Shown: positions 44,053-54,535 of the stretch, piece after piece
Position numbering within the stretch: position 1 is the first letter of the stretch
Layout of the letters: every line of letters starts with the position of its first letter
Source of the DNA: Parvimonas micra
GTDB taxonomy: Bacteria > Bacillota > Clostridia > Tissierellales > Peptoniphilaceae
Assembly (NCBI RefSeq): GCF_037482165.1
Contig: NZ_CP148048.1
Span: 1,302,001 to 1,366,000, forward strand
Direction: 5' to 3'
DNA: 64,000 nt
Made by a program: the position numbers and the translations under genes
The notes under the pieces: generated by a model
Database searches by the model: none
Seen by the model: the letters and a program-made list of their open reading frames with translations, nothing else
What the model was told of the DNA's origin: nothing

Positions 44053-45585
44053 TTAATTATTTTGGCAAATTTTTTGTAATGCGTTAAATGTATCAAATAA
44101 TTTATTTTCACTTACGAGTACATTTATAACATCCCCATTTATTATTGTAGTTTCCCCATTTGGTATTATTTCTTCAACTCCTCTGTCAATATTTACAATT
44201 AACATTCCCTTTGGAAATTCTACTTCTTTTATTTTCTTGTTTTCTATCTCACTTCCGATTTCAACAACTATACTCATAGTCATTTTTTCTCCATCTTTTG
44301 AACTTGCAATATGTTCTCTTTCCATTAATCTTTCTAAAAGATATTCATAAATAGGTAATGATTTTAAATAATTAGGTATGGAATAAGTTATAAGACAAAC
44401 TATTGAAAGAGGCAATAAATAGGAAAGATTACCAGTCATTTCAAAGATTAAAATTATTGAAGTAAGTGGTGCTCTAACTATTGCAGTCAAATATCCTGCC
44501 ATTCCAAGAATAATAAAACTATTTATATAAATTGGATCTATGATTTTCCCAAAAATTGTTCCGATTGTAGCTCCTAAAACTAATATCGGAAAGAAAATTC
44601 CACCTGGAACTCCTGAACTAAAGCAAATTATTGAGAATAATAATTTTACTATAAAAAGTAAAATCAACATATAAATTGGAAAATCAACAGTTTGTAACTC
44701 TTTCATCAAGAAACCGCCACCACCTAATAAATTAGGTGTAAATATTAAAATTACTATAGGTAATAGAAAATATGGAATTAATTTAAATTCTTTCCTTAAC
44801 TTAAGTCCGTCTTGAACTTTCATAAAAAATTCCATCAAAAATATATAGAGAACTCCTAAAAGTGATAATACCACTGCAAATAAAATCAAAGTCCAGTAAT
44901 TTACTAATGGCAATTTTTCAGACAAATTAAAATTAAAGACAGTTTCTGTTCCATATAGTATTTTTGAAACTAAATCCGAAGTTATTGTTGCTGCCATACA
45001 AACTACTAAAAGTTTTTTACTAATATGTCGATGTACTTCTTCAACTGCAAATAAAATTCCTGCAACAGGTGCATTAAATGCAGCAGCAAGTCCTGCACTT
45101 GCTCCACAAGTTATTAAAAACTTTTCAACTGTTTTGTTTTTCTTTAATTTTCTTGAAACTAATTTTCCACTCATTGCCCCTATTTGAATTGATGGACCTT
45201 CACGACCAACTGAAAAACCTGCCAAAGCAGTTAAAGCTCCTCCAAAAATTTTTGCCAATAAAACTCTTACTGGATTAGGATTAATATATCCCTTTATTTC
45301 CGCTTCAACTTGTGGTATTCCTGAACCCCCACAAAATCTTGACATACTCTTAATCTTTGTAACTAAAAAAGAAATAAATATAAGTGCTATAAAGATAATC
45401 GGATAAATATAAAAATGACTTCTACTTATATTTATGATTCCTCCTATAATTATTTCTATTCCATGAATAACATAACGATAGAAGCTGGAAAATCCACCCG
45501 CAACAATCCCTACTAAAATTCCATAAAACAGTAATTTTAAATCCTCTTGTCTATGATTATTACTAACATTCTCTATACTTTTCAT
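44053..45585 (-). CDS. ClC-family chloride/proton antiporter with TrkA-C domain
   Basis: 510 residues. ClC fingerprints: GSGIPQVE (~86), GREGPSIQ with the gating Glu (~122), and GVPGGIFFP (~320). The external gating Glu in GREGP is the hallmark of Cl-/H+ exchangers rather than channels. The C-terminal ~80 residues form a TrkA-C/RCK-C-like regulatory domain. Single gene. Confidence 0.95.
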   Translation of the reverse strand: MKSIENVSNNHRQEDLKLLFYGILVGIVAGGFSSFYRYVIHGIEIIIGGIINISRSHFYIYPIIFIALIFISFLVTKIKSMSRFCGGSGIPQVEAEIKGYINPNPVRVLLAKIFGGALTALAGFSVGREGPSIQIGAMSGKLVSRKLKKNKTVEKFLITCGASAGLAAAFNAPVAGILFAVEEVHRHISKKLLVVCMAATITSDLVSKILYGTETVFNFNLSEKLPLVNYWTLILFAVVLSLLGVLYIFLMEFFMKVQDGLKLRKEFKLIPYFLLPIVILIFTPNLLGGGGFLMKELQTVDFPIYMLILLFIVKLLFSIICFSSGVPGGIFFPILVLGATIGTIFGKIIDPIYINSFIILGMAGYLTAIVRAPLTSIILIFEMTGNLSYLLPLSIVCLITYSIPNYLKSLPIYEYLLERLMEREHIASSKDGEKMTMSIVVEIGSEIENKKIKEVEFPKGMLIVNIDRGVEEIIPNGETTIINGDVINVLVSENKLFDTFNALQKICQNN

Positions 45586-45636
45586 AAAAACTCCTAAAAT
45601 AAATATCTTATAATTATTTTATCACAAAAATAACAA

Positions 45637-45666
45637 TAAAAAAAGTTTTGACAACAATCAAAACTT
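45637..45666 (-). terminator. rsuA terminator overlapping the stop codon
   Basis: Stem AAGTTTTGA/TCAAAACTT with a 6-nt loop; the minus-strand stem begins at the last base of the rsuA TAA and is followed by seven T. Confidence 0.85.
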
Positions 45667-46373
45667 TATCTAAATATTTCTTCTAATTCGCTATTTGTAA
45701 TTTCTCGATACTCTCCAAGTTTAAGACTATCGTCTAAATTCAAATTTCCAATGCACACTCTTTTGAGTTCAACAACTTCATTTCCCACATATTCCAACAT
45801 TCTTTTTACTTGATGAAATTTTCCTTCGGAAATAGTAAGGTAAATTTCTTTTTCTGAAATTTTTTCAACCTTTGCATTTTCTGTTGTAAAATCTTCTTTT
45901 TCAAAGTAAATTCCATTTTCAAGACTTTCAATCTGTTCACTTGTAATATCATCTCTTAAAGTAACAAAATATTTTTTATTTACTTTTTTCTTTGGATTTG
46001 TTACATTGTAGGAAAATTTGCCGTCATTTGTTAAAATCAAAAATCCTGTCGTATCTATGTCAAGTCGTCCAACGGGAAATAATTCCATATTAGAGTACGG
46101 AAATTCTAATAAATCTAAAACTGTAGGAAGTTTTGTATCAAAGGTTGCACTGATAAAGTCCTTTGGTTTATTCAACATCAAATAAGTAAATTCCTTATAG
46201 ATTACTCTTTCATCATCAAACAAAATTTCATCTTTTTCAATGTCAACCTGTGTATTTGGATTTTTTTCAATCTTTCCATTCAGCTTAACTCTACAAGTTT
46301 TTAAAAACTTTTTAACTTCACTTCTTGAGCCAATTCCCATATGACAAAGGAATCTATCAATTCTAATCTTCAT
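45666..46373 (-). CDS. rsuA: 16S rRNA pseudouridine synthase RsuA family
   Basis: 235 residues. N-terminal S4 domain (IRIDRFLCHMGIGSRSEVKKF, split ~3-23), then the catalytic GRLDIDTTGFLILTNDG (Asp ~105) and KFHQVKRMLEYVGNEV. Length fits RsuA/RluB/RluE/RluF; RsuA-type by context only. Adjacent to the unknown gene upstream with a 1-bp gap. Confidence 0.9.
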   Translation of the reverse strand: MKIRIDRFLCHMGIGSRSEVKKFLKTCRVKLNGKIEKNPNTQVDIEKDEILFDDERVIYKEFTYLMLNKPKDFISATFDTKLPTVLDLLEFPYSNMELFPVGRLDIDTTGFLILTNDGKFSYNVTNPKKKVNKKYFVTLRDDITSEQIESLENGIYFEKEDFTTENAKVEKISEKEIYLTISEGKFHQVKRMLEYVGNEVVELKRVCIGNLNLDDSLKLGEYREITNSELEEIFR

Positions 46374-46374
46374 T

Positions 46375-46965
46375 TTATCTTGTAATTAGCTTATTGCTAT
46401 CGGTAATATTTTTATATTTTAGTGAATATTTTTCAAAAAGACCATTTACAAAAGCCTCTCTAAGTTCGTGATATACAGAAACTTCCATATCAAATTCATT
46501 AAAATATTGTTTGTGAATATCATTATATAGTACGAATTCCAATTCGTTTTCTTCTTCTCTAATTACAGAAATTGAAACATCACAAGGAAGTCCGTCAAGT
46601 AAAGTATCCATTAGCAATTCATAAGCATCTTGTAAGGTTGAAATTTCATATTCTGGAAAACTTGTTCCATATTCAAAAGCAACTTTTTTAATTTCTTCAA
46701 GAGAAACTCCCTTATCTAAAAGTTTTTTTACAACATAAGCAAATCTTATTTCAACATTTGAAACCGCTGTATGTAACCAACCATGAATATTACTTTGATC
46801 GATTACTTCTTCTAAGTCTTCAGAAATCAAAGCAGGAAATAGACTTTCTACTTCGTCTCTCTCTTCTTTATTCAAAAATTTTTCTTCAACTGCAAAAGTT
46901 AATTTTTGTGCAATTAAAATCTTATCATACATCCAAAAATGTATTGGTGCTAAAAATGCGCTCAT
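46375..46965 (-). CDS. Conserved protein of unknown function
   Basis: 196 residues, soluble, acidic, rich in helices. Opens with MSAFLAPIHFWMYDKI and has HGWLHTAVSNVEIRFAYVVKKLLDKG (split ~63-88). It resembles an uncharacterised clostridial family; I recognise no domain. His and Tyr residues near the start could bind a metal or cofactor, which is speculation. Overlaps the EamA stop by one base and precedes rsuA by 1 bp, so it is in an operon with both. Confidence 0.6.
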   Translation of the reverse strand: MSAFLAPIHFWMYDKILIAQKLTFAVEEKFLNKEERDEVESLFPALISEDLEEVIDQSNIHGWLHTAVSNVEIRFAYVVKKLLDKGVSLEEIKKVAFEYGTSFPEYEISTLQDAYELLMDTLLDGLPCDVSISVIREEENELEFVLYNDIHKQYFNEFDMEVSVYHELREAFVNGLFEKYSLKYKNITDSNKLITR

Positions 46966-47846
46966 TATTTTTTTCTCCTTCTCAAATCATTGTTTATAGA
47001 TAATAGCAACACAGCTAAAACTATCAATCCACAACCTATAACTTTAAAAATAGTCATAGATTCGTTAAGAAAGATTATACCCAAAATTACACTTGTTATC
47101 GGTTCAAATGTACATAAAATGGAAGCAGTTGTAGCTCCACAATATTTAACCCCTAGTTGCAAAAAAGCATTCCCAAAAATTGAAGTTAAAAATGAAATTA
47201 AGATTGTAAGTCCCCAAGCCATTGGTGTAAGTGCAAAAGTAAGTTGTCCACTAAACTTTCCAAGGGCAAAAAGACCTACGATATTAAATAAACTGATATA
47301 TAAGGTGCATTTAAAAGGATCCATATGTTTAAAACCACTTTTATCCAAATATACCAAGAATAAACTATATGTTACACCTGATAAAGCAGCTAAAAATATT
47401 CCTATTGCACTTCCTCCAGTAACTTCATCAACCAACAATACAATACCTATCATTGAAAAAACAAGTGCTGACATCTTCTTTAAAGTAACTTTTTCTTTAA
47501 AAAATAAAATACAAATAAAATAAACAACGCAAGGATAGATAAAATGTATAGTCGTTGCCATTCCTACAGAAATATAATTATAGGAACCATAAAGTGCTGT
47601 TGTGGTAATTCCTATACCTAAAAATGAAAGCACAATAAAATGAAGAAATTCTCTTTTAGTAATCTTCATAGGAGTTTGATTTTTTCGCATCCCTGCATAT
47701 AAAAATGGCAATCCAAGCAAAGCTCTTAAGAAGGTAAGGGTAATTGCATTGTTCCCTCCGTCATAAGTAAGTTTTGCAAGTATTGGTGTAAAACCAAAAA
47801 CAAATGCAGAAATAATTGTAAAAATAATGCCTTTAATAAAATTCAT
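46965..47846 (-). CDS. EamA-family DMT transporter
   Basis: 293 residues, ten membrane segments in two EamA repeats. SALVFSMIGIVLLV and the closing GCGLIVLAVLLLS are typical. Substrate unknown (family exports amino acids or small metabolites). AGGAGG-like site precedes the ATG. Confidence 0.92.
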   Translation of the reverse strand: MNFIKGIIFTIISAFVFGFTPILAKLTYDGGNNAITLTFLRALLGLPFLYAGMRKNQTPMKITKREFLHFIVLSFLGIGITTTALYGSYNYISVGMATTIHFIYPCVVYFICILFFKEKVTLKKMSALVFSMIGIVLLVDEVTGGSAIGIFLAALSGVTYSLFLVYLDKSGFKHMDPFKCTLYISLFNIVGLFALGKFSGQLTFALTPMAWGLTILISFLTSIFGNAFLQLGVKYCGATTASILCTFEPITSVILGIIFLNESMTIFKVIGCGLIVLAVLLLSINNDLRRRKK

Positions 47847-47879
47847 AACTACCTCCTAACTTTATAATATTTACTTTCT

Positions 47880-48344
47880 CTAAAAAAATATTTCAGATAC
47901 AATTTCGTCATTTTGACCCCATTTTACCATCAATTCCGTATAATCATCATTTAAATATAAATCAAAAATTTTATCTATACAATAGCTCTTTCCATCAGCA
48001 TTTTTAAACTCTTCTATTCCCATCCAAAAGAGTTTTCCTTCAACATTGTTTTCGATTAATTCTCCTGAAAAATCTTCTGTATAGTATAAAAAACCTAATT
48101 CTCTTACATCATTAATTTCGTCAATCCAACTGACAGTTCCCTTTAATTTAAGATTTTTTACATTTAATCCCGTCTCTTCAAAAACTTCTCTTACACATGA
48201 ATCATATAGAACTTCACCTTTTTCAACATGTCCACCAACAAAAGTAAGACCTTCCCAACCATGTTTTTTTACTTTATCTAAAATTAAAATTTTATCATTA
48301 TCTCTATCATAAATCATACACATATTTACTAAAACTGTTTTCAT
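47880..48344 (-). CDS. NUDIX hydrolase, MutT-like
   Basis: 154 residues from ATG at 48344 (GGAGG 6 nt upstream; the frame extends further but without a site). Nudix box GGHVEKGEVLYDSCVREVFEETG (23 residues; key REVFEETG helix). Hydrolyses a nucleoside-diphosphate-linked compound; the specific one is unknown. The WIDEINDVRELGFLYYT region resembles 8-oxo-dGTP pyrophosphatases. Confidence 0.9.
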   Translation of the reverse strand: MKTVLVNMCMIYDRDNDKILILDKVKKHGWEGLTFVGGHVEKGEVLYDSCVREVFEETGLNVKNLKLKGTVSWIDEINDVRELGFLYYTEDFSGELIENNVEGKLFWMGIEEFKNADGKSYCIDKIFDLYLNDDYTELMVKWGQNDEIVSEIFF

Positions 48345-48512
48345 AAATCCTCCAATAATAATATGGTACAAAATCACCACTTTATTATTATATCATTTAA
48401 TACAGTAAACATACAATAGATAACTTTATCGAGATAATAAAAAGTTCAAAATTAATTAATAATTAAGAATAATAACAAAAATTTAATTTAGACATTATTG
48501 CAAGATTTTGCA
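48345..48512. other. Intergenic region
   Basis: About 170 bp of A/T-rich DNA between the NUDIX gene and the dac terminator. Probably holds the NUDIX promoter; nothing firm seen. Confidence 0.3.
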
Positions 48513-48542
48513 CAAAAAAAATCCGACTTTAAAGTCGGATTT
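48513..48542 (-). terminator. dac terminator
   Basis: Perfect stem AAATCCGACTTT/AAAGTCGGATTT with a minimal loop, followed by eight T on the minus strand. Confidence 0.9.
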
Positions 48543-48554
48543 GTCTTAAAATTT

Positions 48555-49730
48555 TTATGGTAAAATTGTTTCTACTACTTCAAAAACTGTTTTGAATAAT
48601 CTTCCAACTCTTTTAACCATACCTGCTTTTGAATAGTCTTCTTTAGCAACTAAATCAACTGTTGCAACTACTTCTTTAGAATTTTTAATTTTTATTTCTC
48701 CAACCTTATCACCTTTTTTCAATGGAAGTTTAACATCTCCTACATTTACTTCAGTTTCGTAGTTTATGCCTTTCATTGATACTCTTTCAAGATCTTCTTT
48801 AGCTACTAACTCGATATAACCTTGATTTGCTGATTTTACTTCAACTTTTTTTACAAATTTTTCAGCGTCCACAAGTTTTCTAGTTTCTATATTTTGTTTT
48901 GCAAAATTTAGCATATCTTTCATATATTGAGCTCTATCAGCTTTTGTTTTTGCTCCCATTAATACAGAAATTATTCTAAATTCAGATTCACCCTTTGTGA
49001 TTTTCATAGTAGAAACTAAACAATATCCAGCTTCATCAGTATGTCCTGTTTTTAAACCATCTACACCTTCAACTTGTCCAACTAGAGGAATAGTACTTTC
49101 TTTTTTAAAGTTTCTTGCTGGTTGTTCTAAAACAGTAGTCTTAGCATATTCTAAAACTTCAGGATATTTTTCAATTATAGTTTTTGCTAAAGTAAAAATA
49201 TCTCTTGTTGACATTTTATTATCTTGTCCGTTTTTTGTAAGACCAGAAGCATTTGTAAAAGTAGAATTTTCAAGACCAAGTTCCTTTGCCTTTTCATTCA
49301 TCATTGTTACGAATTTACTTTCAGTTTCTCCAACAGCTTCAGATAATGCAACCGCTGAGTCATTTCCTGAGACAATCATTAATCCATCAAGTAAATCTTT
49401 AATAGTGATTTCTTCGCCTGCTTTTAAATTCAAACTAGATCCTTCTTCAGCACTTGCAGTTGTAGATATTTTAACTTTATCTTCTAATTTAAGTTTTCCT
49501 TCAGCGATTTTTTCTTTAACTAAATAAAAAGTCATAAGTTTAGAAATACTCGCTACTGGTAAGGCTTCATCAACATTTTCCGCAACAAATAAAGCTCCTG
49601 ATTTTGCATCTCCAATTAAGGATGCAGTAGTTTTATTTTCAATTCCAAATATTGCATAGGACTTAGCTGTCCCTACAAAGCAAATCGAAAAAATTAATAT
49701 TAAACTTAGTAGTGTTTTTTTTAATTTCAT
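48555..49730 (-). CDS. D-alanyl-D-alanine carboxypeptidase (S11, PBP5-like)
   Basis: 391 residues from ATG at 49730 (the GTG at 49739 lies inside the AGGTGAG site). Signal peptide (~1-28), then SISKL (active SxxK, ~60), SGN (~115) and KTGHT (~240), with a C-terminal PBP5-C-like beta domain (~290-370) and a short amphipathic C-terminus for membrane attachment. Trims pentapeptide stems. 9 bp after serS. Confidence 0.95.
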   Translation of the reverse strand: MKLKKTLLSLILIFSICFVGTAKSYAIFGIENKTTASLIGDAKSGALFVAENVDEALPVASISKLMTFYLVKEKIAEGKLKLEDKVKISTTASAEEGSSLNLKAGEEITIKDLLDGLMIVSGNDSAVALSEAVGETESKFVTMMNEKAKELGLENSTFTNASGLTKNGQDNKMSTRDIFTLAKTIIEKYPEVLEYAKTTVLEQPARNFKKESTIPLVGQVEGVDGLKTGHTDEAGYCLVSTMKITKGESEFRIISVLMGAKTKADRAQYMKDMLNFAKQNIETRKLVDAEKFVKKVEVKSANQGYIELVAKEDLERVSMKGINYETEVNVGDVKLPLKKGDKVGEIKIKNSKEVVATVDLVAKEDYSKAGMVKRVGRLFKTVFEVVETILP

Positions 49731-49739
49731 AATACTCAC

Positions 49740-51005
49740 CTATTTTCTTATCTCATCCAAACCCATATATTTTCTTAAAACATGTGGAATTTCTACACTT
49801 CCGTCTTCTCTTTGATAATTTTCCAAAACAGCTGCAAAAGTTCTTCCCACAGCTAATCCTGAGCCATTCAAAGTATGAACAAATTTAACTTTTCCATCTG
49901 TATCTCTATATCTAATATTAGCACGTCTAGCTTGAAAATCTTCAAAATTTGAGCAAGAAGAAATTTCTACATATCTTCCATAACTTGGCATCCAAACTTC
50001 TATATCATAAGTCTTTGCACTTGTAAAACCAATATCTCCAGTGCATAAACAAACCACTCTGTATGGAATTTCTAAGAGCTTTAGAATTTCTTCGGCATCA
50101 TTTGTAAGTTTTTCCAATTCATCATAACTATTTTCAGGATTTACAAATTTAACCATTTCAACTTTATCAAATTGGTGATTTCTGATTAAACCCCTTGTAT
50201 CTCTACCTGCTGAGCCCGCTTCTTGTCTAAAACAATAAGTAAAAGCTGTATAGTAAGTTGGAAGTTTTTCAAACTCTAAAATTTCATTTGATAAAAGATT
50301 TGTAACAGGAACTTCAGCAGTTGGTGCTAAGAACATATCCTTTGAAGGAACATGGAACATATCATCTTCAAACTTTGGTAATTGTCCTGTTCCATACATT
50401 GAATTTCTGTTAATCAAAACAGGAACTCCAACTTCTTCATAACCTTGTTCACTGTGTAAATCAAGCATAAAATTTATTAGTGCTCTTTCAAGTTTTGCAC
50501 CCAAACCTTTAAATACTGAAAATCTTGATCCAGATATTTTAACTGCTCTTTCAAAATCCAAAATATCTAAATCTACACCCAAATCCCAATGAGCTTTAAC
50601 TTCAAAATCAAATTTTTTAGGTTCTAAAAATTTTCTAATTTCAACATTATCTTCATCACTTTTTCCAATTGGAATTTCTTTATTTGGTGTGTTTGGAATA
50701 CTCATAAGTTCTTTTCTAATTTCTTCGTCCAAATCTTTAACTTTAACATCAAGTTCTTTAATTTCATCAGAAAGTGCTTTCATTTCCTTGAAAAGTTCAG
50801 AAACATCTACTCCCTCTTTTTTCAATTTTGGAACTTGTTTTGAAACTTCATTTTGTCTTGCTTTTTTATTTTCAACTTCAAAAATTATTTCTCTTCTCTT
50901 TTCATCAAGTTCAAGAACCTTATCAATATTGTAATTTCCAAAACGAGAATTCAAGCTTTCGATAATTTCTTCTTTATTAGTTCTTATTCTCTTTATATCT
51001 AACAT
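49740..51005 (-). CDS. serS: Seryl-tRNA synthetase
   Basis: 421-residue class II synthetase. N-terminal antiparallel coiled coil (~25-105), motif 2 [26 protein letters not shown] split over ~265-290, and motif 3 [11 protein letters not shown] (~380). No T-box leader is seen upstream; it sits inside an operon. Charges the two Ser tRNAs of the cluster. Confidence 0.97.
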   Translation of the reverse strand: MLDIKRIRTNKEEIIESLNSRFGNYNIDKVLELDEKRREIIFEVENKKARQNEVSKQVPKLKKEGVDVSELFKEMKALSDEIKELDVKVKDLDEEIRKELMSIPNTPNKEIPIGKSDEDNVEIRKFLEPKKFDFEVKAHWDLGVDLDILDFERAVKISGSRFSVFKGLGAKLERALINFMLDLHSEQGYEEVGVPVLINRNSMYGTGQLPKFEDDMFHVPSKDMFLAPTAEVPVTNLLSNEILEFEKLPTYYTAFTYCFRQEAGSAGRDTRGLIRNHQFDKVEMVKFVNPENSYDELEKLTNDAEEILKLLEIPYRVVCLCTGDIGFTSAKTYDIEVWMPSYGRYVEISSCSNFEDFQARRANIRYRDTDGKVKFVHTLNGSGLAVGRTFAAVLENYQREDGSVEIPHVLRKYMGLDEIRK

Positions 51006-51007
51006 AA

Positions 51008-52192
51008 TTAAACCTCTTTCTTTTCAAACTCTTCCGCAGGATTTTTTATAGAGTATCCTTTTTTAATCAACCTAGCTTCTATATATTCCTTTAATGTTGT
51101 ATAAATTACAACAAAAACTGGTACGGAAAGTAAAAATCCTAAAACTCCAAATAAACTTCCCCCAAGTACCAATGCAAATATAACCCAAAACGAGCTTATT
51201 CCTAAACTCTTTCCTGATACTCTTGGTGATATTACATTCGCATCTATCATCGACACAATTACTACAATTACCATAAACCATAAAACTGTATTGAAAGTCG
51301 ATGTAAAAAGTAATACGATAACTATTGGTACAGCTCCAAGATAACAACCAAACCATGGAATTAAGTTTGTAAAACCAAGTATAAATGCAAATAATAAAGC
51401 ATAATCAATCTTCATAAATAATAAAATTATGTAAAAAGATATACCAACTATTATTGCTCCAATACCCTTTGCTAAAAGATAAGACCTTAAAGTATAATCA
51501 AATCTCTTAACAATCTTAAAAGTTGCCCTGTTTGTTCTTTCAGGAAAAACTGCTATCATAAATTTTTTCAAAATTCTTGAAAAGTTTTCTTTATCATATA
51601 ATAGATAGCCTGATATTATTATAGCTAAAATTATATTTAAAAACAAGGATATAACTCTAGTTGCAAAAGTTGCAACCCAAGAAATCATATTTGTCAAAAA
51701 TGTTGTTGAAAAAGCTGCGAACTCTGTCAATTTACCATTGATAAAAGTCCTAATTTCTGAACTTATCTCAATATTTTGTAACATATATTTTGCCTTTTCC
51801 ACACCCATATCTATAAAAGCTGGAGTTCTTTCAACAAAAAGCGTTATATTAGAATAAAATTGTGGGATAATATATTTTAAAAGTAGAATTATAAAAGCAA
51901 AAAATACAAAATAAGTTATAATCATTGCGAACATTCTAACATATTTAGCTTTTAATTTCTTAAAAATTTCAATTTTCAAAATATATTTTTCAAAAAACTT
52001 TACAAAAAAGTTTAGAACATATGCTATTGCTCCACCTATTATAAATGGCATCAAAATATATTTTATATTAGAAGTATATGAAATTATGGATTTCATATTA
52101 GAAAATATAAAATAACAAAGTATTGAAATAGCAAATATTAAAACTCCGGTTATAACATTTACTGTATTCTTTTGTTCCCAGTTAAATCTCAT
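51008..52192 (-). CDS. AI-2E family transporter (YtvI-like)
   Basis: 394 residues, about eight membrane segments with the long central loop of the family. [18 protein letters not shown] (~270) and [17 protein letters not shown] (~350) are typical. Despite the name, few members move autoinducer-2; substrates are mostly unknown. 2 bp after serS, so same operon. Confidence 0.9.
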   Translation of the reverse strand: MRFNWEQKNTVNVITGVLIFAISILCYFIFSNMKSIISYTSNIKYILMPFIIGGAIAYVLNFFVKFFEKYILKIEIFKKLKAKYVRMFAMIITYFVFFAFIILLLKYIIPQFYSNITLFVERTPAFIDMGVEKAKYMLQNIEISSEIRTFINGKLTEFAAFSTTFLTNMISWVATFATRVISLFLNIILAIIISGYLLYDKENFSRILKKFMIAVFPERTNRATFKIVKRFDYTLRSYLLAKGIGAIIVGISFYIILLFMKIDYALLFAFILGFTNLIPWFGCYLGAVPIVIVLLFTSTFNTVLWFMVIVVIVSMIDANVISPRVSGKSLGISSFWVIFALVLGGSLFGVLGFLLSVPVFVVIYTTLKEYIEARLIKKGYSIKNPAEEFEKKEV

Positions 52193-52201
52193 AACTACCT
52201 C

Positions 52202-53182
52202 CTATAATTTTATATTCTTACCAATTTTATCTCTTAAGTCAAAAGGTGGAAAAACAAAGAATTTAAAATTTCCCCTAATTCTACTTGCCACTCTTGAATC
52301 GTAGTATTCTGCTAAGTCATATTCTAAAAGATTTGATGTTATTACTGTATTCAAGCCATTTTCAAATCTATAATCTAAAAGCGAACTCAAAAAACTATTA
52401 TTATTTTTATTAGTAATTTCATTTCCAAGGTCATCAATCACTAAGAAATCAACATTTCTTATAAAATCAATTCTATCCTGTAATTCCTTTTTGTCTCTAT
52501 AAAAACTGTAACTGTAATTAGACATGAGCTCAAAAAATTCAGTTGCAGTAACAAAACAAGCTCTCTTACCCTTATCCAACATATAGTTTACCATTGCCGA
52601 TGCGAAATAAGTCTTTCCAGCACCACTTTTACCATAAAAGAAAATTCCATAATCTTTTATTGTAAAATTATCACAGTATTCTTTTGAAAAAGAAATTAAT
52701 TTTTCTATATATTCTCTGGAATTTACAAGCCTATTTGCATGCTCAAAATTGCCTTCAAAGAGAGAAAAATCAAAATTAGAAAAATTTTGCTCTCTTTTCT
52801 TGCTTGAAAAGCCACTTTCTAAAACTCTATCCTCAACTAAGTCATTCATTATACAGCTACAGACAGAGCCATTATAATATCCTGTATCTTTACATTTTTC
52901 ACAGCAATAGAATTTATTTAGATAATCTTTTGAGAAGCCATTTTTCAAGAGTAATTCATTGATATTTTTTTCTAGTATATCAAATTCTTTTCTTTCTTCT
53001 ATACAATCAATATTAGCTAGTGTTGACTTCATAATTTTTGTGGCTAAATCATTTCTCTTCGATATTAAATTTTCAATATTGTCAATGGAAGAATAGACTT
53101 TTTTTTGTCTTTTTTCTTTTATTTTCTCTCTTAATAAAGGTCTTTTACTAAGACTTTTTAAAACTAATTCATCTAAATTCAT
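52202..53182 (-). CDS. DnaI/DnaC-type helicase loader ATPase
   Basis: 326 residues. N-terminal helical part, a Cys cluster CCEKCKDTGYYNGSVCSCI (~95-115) that probably binds zinc as in DnaI, then an AAA+ domain with Walker A GKSGAGKTYFAS (~185) and Walker B FLVIDDLGNE (~238). Loads DnaB with the DnaD protein upstream (2-bp gap). The gene order dnaB-GNAT-dnaD-dnaI supports this. Confidence 0.9.
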   Translation of the reverse strand: MNLDELVLKSLSKRPLLREKIKEKRQKKVYSSIDNIENLISKRNDLATKIMKSTLANIDCIEERKEFDILEKNINELLLKNGFSKDYLNKFYCCEKCKDTGYYNGSVCSCIMNDLVEDRVLESGFSSKKREQNFSNFDFSLFEGNFEHANRLVNSREYIEKLISFSKEYCDNFTIKDYGIFFYGKSGAGKTYFASAMVNYMLDKGKRACFVTATEFFELMSNYSYSFYRDKKELQDRIDFIRNVDFLVIDDLGNEITNKNNNSFLSSLLDYRFENGLNTVITSNLLEYDLAEYYDSRVASRIRGNFKFFVFPPFDLRDKIGKNIKL

Positions 53183-53184
53183 AA

Positions 53185-53940
53185 TTAATACCTATCGAGT
53201 AATTCTGTTGTATCCGAATTCTTATTTTCTTTAAGTTTTTCTCTTTTCTCTTCTTCTGTTAAAATATCTTCTTTTTCGATATATTTTTTAGTGTTTTTAC
53301 TGTATCTCTTAATTTTATTTTTATCTTTATTTTCAAGGAAATACTTCAAATCTTCTACAGTTGAAATATTATTATCTCTCTTCCAAGCTCTTAGAATTCC
53401 AATAACATATTTTACAGACATACTCTTTCCCATGTTATTAGCATATTCATAAGCCTTATAAACTAAATCCATACCATGACCAGTTTCTTCAATATGTGAA
53501 ATGATTTCAGTTATTTCGTGAGGCTTTAAACTTAAACCTGTAAGTTTTTCAATTTTATTGAAATATTCTTTATTATCAATCATTGGTTTTTCTTTTTCTT
53601 TTTCTACATTGTCGTCATAGACTCCACCTGCATAAAGAGCAAAATTGTTTACAAATTCAATCTTTTCTACATTTCCTTTTTTATCCAAAGTATAATCTAA
53701 AAGTTGATTATTTTTCCAATATTTTAAAGAATTCATAACTTGAACTTCGGAAAATCTAAGTTCTTCTGCTATACATTTTATAGACAATTCGCTTTTATAT
53801 GATCCAAAAAGTCTTTTATATAAAAACAAATAAACCTTTAAGGAAATTTCATCAACTATTGGCAAGTAGTTATCCAAAAACATATTCTCAATAGGAGTTA
53901 CTCCGGGTTGAATTATTGACTTTTTAAAACTTATTTCCAC
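53185..53940 (-). CDS. DnaD-domain replication initiation protein
   Basis: 251 residues. N-terminal winged helix (~30-80), a linker, then the DnaD helical domain (~130-210) with SLKPHEITEIISHIEETG and GVYDDNVEKEK. DnaD bends DNA and recruits the helicase loader. Its start overlaps the GNAT gene by 17 nt. Confidence 0.88.
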   Translation of the reverse strand: MEISFKKSIIQPGVTPIENMFLDNYLPIVDEISLKVYLFLYKRLFGSYKSELSIKCIAEELRFSEVQVMNSLKYWKNNQLLDYTLDKKGNVEKIEFVNNFALYAGGVYDDNVEKEKEKPMIDNKEYFNKIEKLTGLSLKPHEITEIISHIEETGHGMDLVYKAYEYANNMGKSMSVKYVIGILRAWKRDNNISTVEDLKYFLENKDKNKIKRYSKNTKKYIEKEDILTEEEKREKLKENKNSDTTELLDRY

Positions 53941-54535
53941 TCCTATCCCACCTTTCTAAAAATTTTAATCTATCTAATTTCATAGTGAAAATTTTTGAAT
54001 AAATTATATTATTTTTTTCTTCAAAATATTCCTTAGTTTCTTCATATCTCTTTAATTTTTGCATTTTTTGAACTTCAAAATCTCCAAGAAATTCACTTAT
54101 TTTTTCAAAGCCAATTTTTTCATATAAATGTATTGCTCTTTGATTAAAAGCATTTACATTTAGCCAAATAGAATATTTATCAAAATTTTCAAAATAGTAT
54201 TCTAAAAACAGTCTAAGAGATTTAAATCCATATCCTTTAGAGCAATATCTTTCATCAAAAGACAAAGAAAGCTCATAATTACTGTTTAAAAAACTAATTT
54301 TACTTATAGAAATATATCCTATCATAGTATCTTGTAAAAAAATAGCAAAATAATTGTTCTTTTTCGATTTTATTTTCTTTTCCCATTTTTTAATTTCTGA
54401 TTCAGTCAAAAAACAGAGATTATAATCAGTTAGCAATATATCCTCATAAGGAGAGAAATTTTTGAAACCTTGAATATTGTTCTTTTCAAATTTTTTAATC
54501 TTAATGTCATCATCTTCAATTAAAAAATTATTCAT
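53924..54535 (-). CDS. GNAT acetyltransferase inserted in the replication operon
   Basis: 203 residues from ATG at 54535 (AAGGAGC 7 nt upstream, inside dnaB). Acetyl-CoA loop DERYCSKGYGFKSLR (~115-130) and NAFNQRAIHLYEKIGF match the RimJ/RimL group. The gene overlaps both dnaB and dnaD, an unusual insertion in this otherwise standard replication run. Confidence 0.88.
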   Translation of the reverse strand: MNNFLIEDDDIKIKKFEKNNIQGFKNFSPYEDILLTDYNLCFLTESEIKKWEKKIKSKKNNYFAIFLQDTMIGYISISKISFLNSNYELSLSFDERYCSKGYGFKSLRLFLEYYFENFDKYSIWLNVNAFNQRAIHLYEKIGFEKISEFLGDFEVQKMQKLKRYEETKEYFEEKNNIIYSKIFTMKLDRLKFLERWDRSGNKF

